This document shows, one piece after another, positions 32,470 to 43,499 of a DNA stretch of 64,000 bases. The first letter of the stretch is position 1. Each line of letters begins with the position of its first letter. The notes beneath the pieces are model-generated. The model saw nothing but the letters and a program-made list of their open reading frames with translations, was not told the DNA's origin and searched no databases. The stretch lies in contig CM075851.1 in the NCBI GenBank assembly GCA_037975125.1, forward strand, positions 122,453,464 through 122,517,463, read 5' to 3'. The DNA comes from Latrodectus hesperus. Lineage: Eukaryota; Arthropoda; Arachnida; Araneae; Theridiidae. Both the position numbers and the translations under genes were made by a program.

Positions 32470-35400
32470 ATAATTTATACTTTTACGCTATAAGCTGAAA
32501 ACAATTTTTTATTGTATTATTGATTTTTGATCTGCGCAAAGCTTTTCTTTGTCTTATTTGAAATTTTGATAGCATTGAAGTCTTTCAATATCAGCAAGAT
32601 ATTAAGATGTAAAACATAATTAGATTTCAAAAAAGATTCAGAAGTTTAATTAAATAGATATTTATCATAATGATATTTTATTGTTTTTAACAACTATTTA
32701 TTGTTAATACATGGAAATATCAATGATTTACATCATAAAACTTTAAGAAAAAATTATGTAATTTTTAATGGAATGATTCTAAGTGAAATAACGGAATCTT
32801 ATAATATCGTATATTGCTTTCTAAAAACTGCTTATAATTTCAAAAACACACTTTATAAAAATTTATTTGTACAATTTTAAATATCGTGATTTCTAATAAC
32901 ACTAAAATTCATCTTCAATTTCATCTTAATTTCCATATGAATCTCATTTATTAAATATGTAAGAACATTTTATTAAACACATTTTACTAAAAATACTAAT
33001 ATAATCAGTTTTTGCCATTATTTAGTAGAAATATATTAAAGCATTTTACTACATAATGACAAAATTTTATTTTTTAAACTTTAAGCACTGAAAGTGAATT
33101 AATAAAATTCATCACTTTTGTAATAATTAGCATAGTTTTGGGTACATTTCTCATGTAAATAATGATGCCATTTTTTATTGGAAATTTATGTAATTTAAGC
33201 ATTTTTCTCCCAATTTTTTTAGATTTAAAAAATGAATGGTTCATTTATGGTTTCTATTTATTATTTATTAAGAAGTATATATATATATATAGCTAAATAA
33301 TCTTATTTTATAAGAGAACATTATGTGTGGTCTAGTTTGACAATTACTGTTAAATTTTTTGATTTTAGTTAATTTTGGAAAAAAAACTTCTCTATTTTTT
33401 CAAAAATTTATAATTTAAATTTTAAAAAAATAAACTTAATTTTCTCTGAGTAAAATACGATTTATTGTGTAGCATAACATTTAAGCATATTTTTCTATTG
33501 TAAAACCGTAAGTACGAAACTGTTTAAAATAGTAGCTTCGAATTAAGGACAAACTCTCATGCGATAAATGTGGACAGACCTTTCATATTATCCACCAAAC
33601 AACATTAGTCAGTCTTTTCCATTTCATGTTTCAAATACTGACATTTACATACTACATCTTCGCCATTAATGAAAATACAGGAAATTAGTTTCTTTCTAGG
33701 TCGAGAGAAATTTAGATAAGTTTGAATGCTCAGGAACTAATTAAAATTGAATTTAATTTTTTTAACTAAAATTTTTTTTGCAAAATTAGAGTTTTATTAT
33801 TTTAAGTAATTTTTTAAACAGTTTCCATTTAATTTTATCTTTAGTTACTAAATACCAATATCACAAGGAAGCTTATCCATATTTTATTTTACAAAGGAGT
33901 TAATTTCCATCGATACTTGGGGGTGGGAAAATATATCTTTTTCGATGATGTGGGAATACCAGAAAATAATATTTAAATATGAATTATAAAGAATATATTT
34001 TCTATTTTAAGTATGTACACACATTTCTTGCTAGATTGCTACGTGTATATCAAGCATGTAATATAATTATAATATAAAATGATTTATGAATAATATAAAG
34101 TCTGTTTCAATATTTTTCTCAAGATTAATAAATATTTTCAATATTTAAGTAATTATCCAGATTTTCATCCTAAATTTATCATTTAAAACATTAAAATCTA
34201 ATGATTTAAAATAAACATCATCTTAATGTTTTTATCATAGCAAAGTATAAGTTTTAAATTTTTGCGCTTGTTTTCTGGCATAACATTCTAAATTACAACA
34301 TTGTGTTAAGAAGATTTTGTTTAATCAATACTTTCATTTTTAACAAATAATAAACTATTTAGTTGATTTTTTATTAAAAATTACAAATGCATTATTGGAA
34401 AAGTAGTCTAAAGAGAAGTGAATAAATATTGAAATTTAGGGATTTTATTGTTACATTTTTGCAAATTATTATACGTCTTTTTAAGTTATTTTAGATATAC
34501 CAACTATGAAAATCAGTTGTTAAAAATAAAGTCTGCTATCTTTAAAAAGCTGTCAAAATTACGTCTTTAAAAAGCTTCTTCTTGATGTTCAGAAATAATA
34601 TTTAACAATTCTTATATTCTTCTTTCACTATACATTTATCTACCTCATATCTTTAATTATACATAATGCTTTCAATAAAAAAGTAAAAACAAAGACGTCT
34701 AAATAATAAACTCAATTCTAGTATCGAATACTTCATAATATTTTTAAAATTAGATTAAAATGAGCAAAATATTATGTGTATAAATTTAAAATCCAAATTA
34801 AGTTTTAAATGTATGTACATTTTAAATAATTTACATGTTTGTGTAGCTAATTCATATAACATATGACAAAAGATATAAGATATTACTGAGTTAATTGCTT
34901 TGCAAAAATATTAAATGAAAGAAAATTTCTTAATTGAATGGTTCTGTTTTACCCTGTGAGTGTAAAAATTTTGCTTGAAGTAAAAAGTTTCTGTTATAAA
35001 AACTCACATTTATCCTAATTAAGAATAATAAGATATTTTGTGTTACCAATTCTTTTAATATAATTTTAAAACGTGTATGTATTAAACTATGTTTGCCTAT
35101 AAATTCATCAAAATAATTAAATGGAATTAAATATGTCTTTATTATAAAAAAGTAAAATGTAAACGAACAAAGAAGAGAAATATATTGGAACTATAAATTT
35201 GAATGACTCTAAGATATAATAAAGATTCTAACGAATACTAAAGATTATAACGAAAGATCTTTTTCCACTTTAAAATTGTTCTGAGAAAAGTTCTTCTTTT
35301 TTTGCTTTTTCTCGATAAATTTCTAGAATTACATTTCAAGAGTTGAGATGTGTAGATGCTGCTAACTTCGTGGTTCTCCTGTGACAAATGGCACTCGATT

Positions 35401-35655
35401 TCCCCAAAGCTATAATGAGGTGTTTTTTCGGTAATGTCTCTACCGTTTGGCATACCTTATTATAAATTGTCGCTACATGTAACTTTACATTTGTTTTTTG
35501 CCTCCCAATTAGTTTACTCGACACTATAATTTTAAATATTTTCAAATTGCCAAAGAAGATATGCAGCAAGCTAAAAGGTTATTTGAATGTATGTCACATA
35601 ATGTAAATGTTTATCATTAAATCGTTTTTCAAATTTAAATACATTATTTATATTA
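32470..35655. other. AT-rich non-coding stretch
   Basis: No gene recognised. A short AT array sits at 33276-33291. Confidence 0.55.
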
Positions 35656-35658
35656 AGA

Positions 35659-35718
35659 GCTCTCTCTCTCTCTATCTCACTCTCTCTCTCACACTCTTTC
35701 TCTCTCGCTCTCTCTGTC
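35659..35718. repeat. Imperfect (CT)n microsatellite
   Basis: Pyrimidine-rich CT array with ATC, CAC and CGC interruptions; the only CT array in the window. Confidence 0.93.
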
Positions 35719-36442
35719 AATACTATATTTGATGGGATATAATTGACTTAATAATTTGAAAACTAGTTAAAGATATTAATAAATCTAATGAGTAAAATAA
35801 ACTATTATTGCAAAATTAGAAACTTTAAATCTTATTTTTTTAAACTTTGCATGATGTCTTACTTTTTTAAAATAAAATTTATTGCTAATTTTGATATCAC
35901 AGGTGACATACATAGGAAGAAAGATTATAATCATATAATGACAACACTTAAGAATGCAATATTTTATTGTAAAATATTCTTCCTTAAACCAAATACATGT
36001 AACTTTATTCATACTACGTGCATCACTGCGCGTATAAAATTCTACCATATTAAAAAAAAGTTTAAAAAAATGCATTAAACACAGTTAAGGAACGTATATA
36101 TAAGTGCAGACTTCTATTCTTTTTTGACCTTTTCGTGAAAAAGATTCATGCATTTATTAATATATCGTTGTGTAAAAAAAACCTGAAAATTTTCAAACGT
36201 TGTTAATTTTAATCCAGGCTGTTGTAATACTAAATTTTAGTTCTTACATTCATAAGAGAAATATTAATAAAACTACAAGAGAGAGAAATCACTGTAAATC
36301 AATGTAATTGCTAAATTTTAATTTAAGATAAACGTTATCATTAAATAAATGTTACCATATAATAAAGTCATTCTTATATTTAAAAAAATCTCTATATCAT
36401 ATAATTATTCTTAAAACTTAGTAATCATTGAAGCAGTATAAT

Positions 36443-36668
36443 TATCCCAGCAAACACAAACTGCCATCAAAAATCCGGGCCGCTGCTGGCCAAGCCGGTT
36501 TTCTGTTGGCCACGGCAAGCCGCTCATGGCTGTTTGATGGCCCAGCTCCGGCCATTACGGCCACGGATGAGTGCTGGTCAAAATAAACCGGGCCGGTGCT
36601 GGATGATAAGTAGTGGGCCAACAGATTATAGCCATTGTTGGCCCTGAAGCTCTTGGCCAGCAAAATTA
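36443..36668. repeat. GC-rich GGCC-motif island, foldback-like
   Basis: About 225 bp with many GGCC motifs in otherwise AT-rich DNA. The ends are partly inverted. GCTGGCCAAG and TCTGTTGGCC at the left (about 36485-36512) recur as GGGCCAACAGA (about 36612) and CTTGGCCAGC (about 36652) at the right. The boundaries to AT-rich DNA are sharp, as expected for an inserted MITE-like repeat. A 93-codon minus-strand frame covers it but consists of low-information codons and is not accepted as a gene. A CpG-rich promoter island is the main alternative, given the candidate promoter 160 bp further on. Confidence 0.55.
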
Positions 36669-36819
36669 AGACAATTAGTTGTAGCATATTTTTTATTTTA
36701 TCGGCAAAGACTATTTTTTCCAAATAACTTTTTTTGTGATGTTAATTAATTTTCATTTAACTTCTCACTTTTTAAACCCTTTAAAAACAATTTTTCAGAA
36801 AGAATATCTAATTTTCACA

Positions 36820-36950
36820 TTTATTGTGTAAACCGCGAGACAGTATGACGTCAGATAGTGCGAAATGCTTGTGTCAGCGTCAGCCATTAATGTGGAAATG
36901 GCGGAATATTCGATGTTGTGTCTGTGAGCTTAAGAGAAATATAAGGTAAT
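36820..36950 (+). promoter_or_regulatory. Candidate promoter and first exon with a CRE
   Basis: A compact CpG-bearing patch contains the full palindromic CRE TGACGTCA (36847-36854). It is followed by an ATG in a strong context (GGAAATGGCGG), which opens only nine codons, and by possible donors GTGAGC (about 36926) and AAG/GTAATT (about 36945). I infer the start of a plus-strand transcript, perhaps with an untranslated or very short first coding exon. No TATA box is clear. Confidence 0.3.
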
Positions 36951-36959
36951 TAAGCATTT

Positions 36960-38870
36960 ATTATTGTTGCTTTTATCAGGATAGAGTTGTTATGAATGAT
37001 GCAAGAATAATATATTTATTTTATGTTGAAATATTATTTAATTACTTGTTAAGAAAACTTCATAAACTGTTTATAACATGACAACAAGAGAAAGACATTG
37101 AAAAATGTTTGTAATTGCATGTTTTAGAATAATTTCATTACCGTATGAGGAATAGAAAAATGTATCATGCAGAAATATTTTTTTCATTCCATATATTATT
37201 TATATTTAATCAATTAGTATAACAAACTTTTCATTTTGGGTAATCGAATTTGATTGCTACAAGGCTTAAACCTATTTATAACATTATTTTGTTTGTTTCG
37301 AAGCACGTTTATGAAATAAATGACAGTCTAAAAATATTCTATTTGGAAGAGCTTAGATGTGTTTACTTTCAATAAATAAATGTAGGATCTTGTAATTCTT
37401 TTATTTTAAAAATGCTTTCTTATTTACTATTATTTTTAACTCAATTTTTACTGTCCGAAATATTTTGTCTTATTAGGATTCCTGTCTTTAAATTTTGTAT
37501 ACTCCTAAAAGATCTATTTTAAAGAATGAAAAATTTTACAATGCATGAGAACATTGCAAAATATTTTATTGCATGTATAACATTGTTTTTTATATATAAT
37601 CCTGTCAACTATTAAAATCATTGTGGATTTCTTAGTGAAACATTTTTGTATCTAAAACTCGAAAATTGTATAAACTTGAAATAATACTAAAAATAGTTAA
37701 TTTTACAATTTCTGTTGGAATCTGACATATTAATTGCCAAAAATTTAAAAAAAACATCTGGAATTCAATGGTTGGAAAATTATTATTAATGTTTATGAAA
37801 AAATGTCTATATATGGAACGACACTTTGTTATTATTTAAATTAGTTGTGTACTATGTGAACTATTTCTGTATAGCGAATACCGTCAGATATAGGAGCTTA
37901 GTAGTTTCTCTTATATTACACATTTTATTGTATTTAAACTCACATTTTATGTTTTTATTTATGACTGAAAAACTGAAGTATGAATTAACAATAATTTAAA
38001 ACAATTTGTTTCAATGAAAATATAAATTAACTAGAGTATTTGTCCCTTCACATTTTGGAGAAAGTGATTAAAGTTTCAAACATTTGACGATAATTTTGAC
38101 GTTTTGATCACTTGATTATTTTATAGTAATGTAAATGATTTTATTGTTATAGTAAATAGTCGACCGGATAATTGGTAAATGATATATTTAATCTAAAGTC
38201 AATTTTGATAGTAGACATTATTTTGTGTTTGTTGTTTTTCTTATTGTAAGTTATAACATAAAACGAATAAATTTAAATTCCAGATGTTGGTCAAAATTAT
38301 TCAAAACACCACTTGTTATCAAAGAGGCAAAATTTTGTGATATCCATCTTGAGAATAATTTAATCATTTTATTAGAGAAAAGGATATAATTTGAAGTTTA
38401 ATGTTTATCAGTTAAGCATTTAAAATTGATATTTCATTCATTAACATGTTGGATGTGTTGTTTTACAGCTGTGTTACATGTTGGATCAGCTGTTTACTGA
38501 TTGCAAATGATTATGAATTCAAAACTTAGAAAAGAAAATAAGAAAATAATATTGCCAAATTACATAAAGGAAATAGTTCAGTCTTTATTTATACATTTTA
38601 TCCTTTTTCTGGCTTCTTTCAAAACTTGAATTTGTTATAGAAATTTTTTTATCAATAATATTTGGTATAAATATATTATACTGTAAAGTGACCTTTATAT
38701 ATATTTTTTCGTGTAACTAATCAAATTTAAGTTTTAAGTCCTTTTCCTCTATAACCAACATAGCCCAATTGAGCATATTTTATCTTCTGCATATATAAAG
38801 GCAAAAAACCTTTTGTTTAAAATTAACTTTCATTTGGAACTAATAGATATTTTTTATTTCCCCGTTTTTA
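36960..38870. other. AT-rich stretch, possibly first intron
   Basis: No coding signal. It lies between the CRE patch and the candidate exon at 38872. Confidence 0.4.
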
Positions 38871-38871
38871 G

Positions 38872-38966
38872 ATGTGGTCTCCATCAAAGGCTTATGACTT
38901 CTCGAGAAAGGCAATAATACCGCAGACCCAGACAACTCTTTAAGTGAATCAGTTTCCTCATTGCCA
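38872..38966 (+). other. Candidate internal exon, plus strand
   Basis: A 95-bp GC-richer block is preceded by a strong polypyrimidine acceptor (TTTTTATTTCCCCGTTTTTAG) and followed by the donor GTGAGT. Every frame has at least one stop. Frame 1 reads GNNTADPDNSLSESVSSLP after a TGA, and frame 3 reads MWSPSKAYDFSRK before shifting. The pattern fits a coding exon that has suffered an indel, or a non-coding exon. I do not recognise the protein. Confidence 0.3.
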
Positions 38967-39549
38967 GTGAGTAATACCAATGTTAAAAGAGTAATATGTA
39001 TCTAAAATATTTAAATGTACAATAAATTTTGAAATATTGCTGAACTTTTTTTAATCATTAAATTAAGAACAGTGTATAAATTTCTGAAATCTTTTAAGTG
39101 CTTCTTTTATATATTTTATATATTCAAAGTGAAATAAGTTTTTTTCCATAAGAAATTTTTTTGTAATGGGAAATTTAATTTACAAATTGAGTAGTTATGA
39201 CTACACAAATTAATCAGTTGTAAAAATTTTTAAAAATGTTATAATGTGATGACAAATACAGTTTTACTTTAAGCTCATTTTAGATAATATTTTTTTAAAA
39301 AATGATAAAAATGTCCTGGAAACATTTGATAAATAAGTCAATCTTTGTAATGTTTTGATATGCATTTATGTAAGCCTCGAATGTAAAATCGAACTTATTT
39401 ATTCATTTTACTTTTCTTAAGATTATTTTTAAGCAGTTTTTTTAAAATATGTAAGAATAAAAAAATGAGTTTTATTCATTTCATTTTCATATTTAATAAT
39501 TCACATCTGTGTTTATTATTGTATTCACGTCTTGTTAAGAATACAAACT

Positions 39550-39840
39550 ATTAGAAACTTTACGAGAGATAAAGGACAGGGAATCGATTTCCTTGTTTCT
39601 AAAGTCTCTTAATTCGCAGGGTAAGTATCATTGAGTTTGTAAACACATTATCTTTGTTTGTGAAGTGAAATGCATTTTTGAATACAGAATTGAAAATTGG
39701 CCATGTTGAAGCAAAAGTATTTATAAAAACTTACATGGTTCACAATGCATGGCTAAGTTTTAGAATATTTTAGATGAGGGAATAAAATTGCTTTAATATA
39801 AGATATAATAAAATTGATTGTTTTGAATTTGTTTAATTTA
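39550..39840 (+). repeat. 291-bp direct duplication, copy A, with putative exon
   Basis: Aligns without an indel to 40975-41265. The first part, after a possible acceptor TATTAG (ending 39554), has the open frame NFTRDKGQGIDFLVSKVS ending at a TAA; a donor GTAAGT follows at 39621. In copy A the earlier donor used in copy B is changed (CTAAAG). A second open stretch in the 3' part reads LKIGHVEAKVFIKTYMVHN. Confidence 0.85.
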
Positions 39841-40974
39841 AGTGATATAATTATGATGAACAATATCTATTTTAATAGGTATTTTATGCTTATATGTAGT
39901 CTTGATCAATGATAAAATCTAACCATAAATACACATTTTTCAATATCATTGGTAATTACAAACTAGATAATTTATTTCTTTGTGTTACAATATTTTTAAC
40001 TATTTGTATTAACAAATAATTGTAATTAATATTTGTAAATAATATAATTCTTGCAAATAATTATAATTGTAAATAATATTAACAAATAATTTAATTTTAA
40101 TATAATTAAGTGTAGTTAATATAAAATTTCCAAATAATTGTAACTATTAAAAAGATAAAATAGGTAACATTTTTAAAATTGGATTAAATATAAATTTAAT
40201 ACCTTGTGTAAAATAAGAATTATAAAGTATTGTAAAACATTTTTACTTCTAAAAAATTCATAATTATGTTAATTACTTGTGCTGTAAATTTTACTGGGCA
40301 ACAACTAGAATGCATATATTCAAAATTTGTAAATCTTTTGTATTAATTGATGTAGTTTTTTCCATCAATCTGTAATCACTTGTAAAAAAAACTATATTCC
40401 ATGTTAATAAGATTCAGCTTAGAATATTGTATAAATAATTTGAGATTGTTAATATTTTTTTAAATTCATCAGTGTTTTAATTACAATGATTTCATAAACT
40501 TTACTTATCTGTAATCATAGTTTATGCGTAAAAAATTTGATAGTCATTGATGTATATTTTATTAACCATTTTTATTAGTTCAAAATATGATTTTTTAAAG
40601 CATGAAATACAAAGTGTATGTTATAAATTACTTACTTTTATTATCTTGAAAATGTAATATTCTATTGAATTGAATTTTTGAAGTCAGATGTTCAGAATTT
40701 CTATTAAATCATTCAACTGAAATTGTTTTCATGTAACCCAATTATTTGTCTCTATTTTTAATCAAAGAACTGTCAAAATTGATGAATGTTGATTTTTCAT
40801 TTGTATCTATCAATTGTTCATTCATAGAATGATACTCAATTTTGGCAGCAGCTGTAATGACGATAAGCAAATTTTTGAAAGATAATTAGCAGCATTTTCA
40901 GACTGCCTCAATGGAAATTTTAATGAAGTTAATTCTGTAAATTGATTCATTTTCGTCTTCTTAAGAGTAAAATT
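39841..40974. other. AT-rich spacer between the duplicated segments
   Basis: No feature seen apart from AT-rich low complexity at 40010-40140. Confidence 0.5.
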
Positions 40975-41265
40975 ATTAGAAACTTTACACGAGATAAAGG
41001 GCAGGGAATCGATTTCCTTGTCTCGTAAGTCTCTTAATTCTCAGCGTAAGTATCATCGAGTTTGTAAACACATTACCTTTGTTTGTAAAGTGAAATATAT
41101 TTTTGAATACAGAATTGAAAATTGGCCATGTTGAAGCAAAAGTATTTATGAAAACTTACATGGTTCACAATGCATGGTTAAGTTTTAGAATATTTTAGAT
41201 GAGGGAATAAAATTGCTTTAATATAAGATATAATAAAATTGATTGTTTTGAATTTGTTTAATTTA
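40975..41265 (+). repeat. 291-bp direct duplication, copy B, with putative exon
   Basis: Partner of 39550-39840. The frame NFTRDKGQGIDFLVS is identical in protein to copy A although five bases differ in those 15 codons (ACG/ACA, AGA/CGA, GGA/GGG, GTT/GTC, TCT/TCG). It ends at a good donor (CTC/GTAAGT). The 3' flank of about 225 bp differs at only about seven positions. The protein is not one I recognise. Confidence 0.85.
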
Positions 41266-41269
41266 TTTG

Positions 41270-42595
41270 AGTGAAGCCTTAAATATATTTCTTTGCTAAG
41301 AATACAAGATAATAACAATATATTTTCAATTTAATGCATTGCCAATATTTCTGTTTCTATAAATGTTGAAGAAATTTGTGTCAATTTAATTTTTTAACAT
41401 ACATGTCATGTATTACATTAACAAAACGTACTTAACAGTTTTGTTGCATATAACTTTTGATAAGCCTTTTTTAATATAGCATTATTATATTTATCATGAA
41501 TCAACATCTTGAAAGATAATAATTGACGGATAATTAATTTGAATATTTATTTTATGTATTATTTTTACAGTCAACTTTAAGGGCTGAATAAATGGCATAA
41601 TGTATTCCATCTTTTGTTTTATAAAAAATTGCACTGTCTATAAAAATGTCACTTATGAAAAAAATTAATAAGTAAGTTTTAACCTGCAAGCCACAAAATT
41701 CGGAAAAATTGGTAAAATAGCTGTAAATTACTACAGAATGGAAAAGCAAATCCACAAAATCAGCCAAACGTCCATTGCATATTATCAACTTATGCTATTC
41801 ATAAAAAAAGTAAACGCACATTTCTCCCACATATTTTTAACTAATTACTAAATTTAAATAAATTAAAAAAAAACGTTAGAAAGAATTTCATCTGTTTCTT
41901 GCAGTTATTTCCAAAATGTATTCTTCTTTTGAAAGAAATACTATTACGTATGGAAACGCTGAATCAGAGGTATATTTTGCTTTTCATCCCCGACAACAGT
42001 TCCTTGTTATTAAAATATTTTAGGTCAATGTAAATAGGAAAATAAAAGACTATAAGTTAATAACTATTTTCCAAACATTCTCAGATTTAGTATTATCTGA
42101 ATTATAGAATGGTCTCTTTACTAAAGAAATACGCCAATCAGACATGTCAAATTCATGTGAAATTACAGGTCATAGCGTCTATTTTGCATTGAATTAGAGG
42201 GAAAATGCTTTCCATATTCACAAATTTAATAAAGTGGGAATTTTACGAATTATTATACTATGCAATTAATTGGGTCAGGGACCATTTCAATCTATAATTT
42301 ATTAAACACATGCATTTTCATTTTATATTTCATTTAGTTTTTAAGCTGAAAATATTTTACATTTGATTTTACTGTATATAAAGTATAATGCATAAATAGG
42401 TATCTCACATTTTATGTAATTTTAGGTTTTTATAACTTTCTGTCCATCAACTATATTATATATAGTTGAAGGACAGAAAGTTATAAAAATAGTCCGAACG
42501 AATAAAAATTTAATAATAAATTTAAAAAAATATTACAATTGTTAAGAAAAAATTATTAAAATTTGGTTGGATATATTAAGATGTTGATATTTTTT
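41270..42595. other. AT-rich non-coding stretch
   Basis: Contains the hairpin at 42427-42489; otherwise no gene or element recognised. Confidence 0.55.
42427..42489. repeat. Hairpin, 19-bp perfect outer arms
   Basis: 42427-42445 and 42471-42489 are exact inverse complements. Inside one A/A mismatch the pairing continues for nine more bases (TCAACTATA with TATAGTTGA). Confidence 0.95.
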
Positions 42596-42599
42596 ATTT

Positions 42600-43495
42600 G
42601 AGAAAAAAAATATCTCCCTGTGCTCCAAAGAATACCACACAGGGCCCAAAGGTACAACAACGTTACTATACAACAAATCAAAAATAAACCATGAGATGAA
42701 AAGTAAAAAACAATAAAAGCAAAAAATAAAAGAAGGCAGAGGGAAAAATGAGATATAAAAGCAAAAAAGGGGCTAGATTAAATCATGGATAATTTTTTAA
42801 AAAATACAAAAGTCTCTTTCTTCACTTGGTCTGCCAAAATCGAGGGCCATCTGTTTTTCAAGTATTTACGAAGCTCGTTCCTTTCTTGTGAACAGATGCG
42901 CATTTAAGAAGAATGTGTGATACACCTTTATAACAGTCTTTACATGTACATATTTGAAAAAAGTATTTATCATTGGCGTACAAAATTACTCAGATTATAA
43001 AAAAAAGTATAAAAGTTAATTGGATACATCCAAAATCTACCCGGAGTCGCAAATGCACACGTCACTGTTTTTAATGCGGAAACGGTGTAGGTAGCTGTCG
43101 AATTTTCCATGTCCAGTGAGGAATTGAGTAATTTTGAAGTCAATCTAGAACTAGTGGTTTTTAATTTTGTAGGGAACTGAAGGGAAAAATATTTAGTCCA
43201 CTTACAATTGGGAGAAGAAACAAGACCTGATTTTCATTTCTTTATGTTGCTCTTTTGAGTAATAATTTAAAAAAAGACTTATGTAGACTGGTATCGAGTT
43301 TATTTGTAAGTGAAAGAGAATATTTGGCCAGGAAATTTGCCTTTCATTTCCAAACAAACCACTATGACCTTTGACATGAGAGAAACCGAAGAAAATATTT
43401 TTGATATTGCACGCGTGAATTGAAGTATGGACTTGTACAATAAGTTTTTCAAAGCTTCTTACATCTTGCACAGCCAGTAGGGATGACATCAAGTT
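42600..43495 (-). pseudogene. Non-LTR retrotransposon 3' end with RNase H remnant
   Basis: Reading on the minus strand from about 43495, the sequence gives SSLLAVQD, then FSHVKGHSGLFGNE, the conserved end of an RNase H domain in LINE polyproteins (I/R1-type). Further on come TQFLTGHGKFDSYLHRF, DVCICDSG and the C-terminal Cys/His cluster CTCKDCYKGVSHILLKC. It finishes in a short 3' untranslated region with GGGCCCTGTGTGGTATTC. Stops and shifts interrupt it throughout. Reverse transcriptase and endonuclease parts are missing, as in a typical 5'-truncated dead copy. Part of it (42921-43039) is duplicated at 44717. Confidence 0.85.
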
Positions 43496-43499
43496 ACTG

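Noticed and set aside
35785..36078. Overlapping 96-codon frames on both strands
   Set aside because: Mutual shadows in AT-rich sequence with no recognisable motif or splice support.
36442..36723. 93-codon minus-strand open frame
   Set aside because: It lies over the GC-rich inverted-repeat island, where long frames come from low stop density; no domain or conserved motif is visible.
43202..43492. Independent 96-residue gene
   Set aside because: It is the RNase H part of a degraded LINE, with the rest of the element continuing in other frames.
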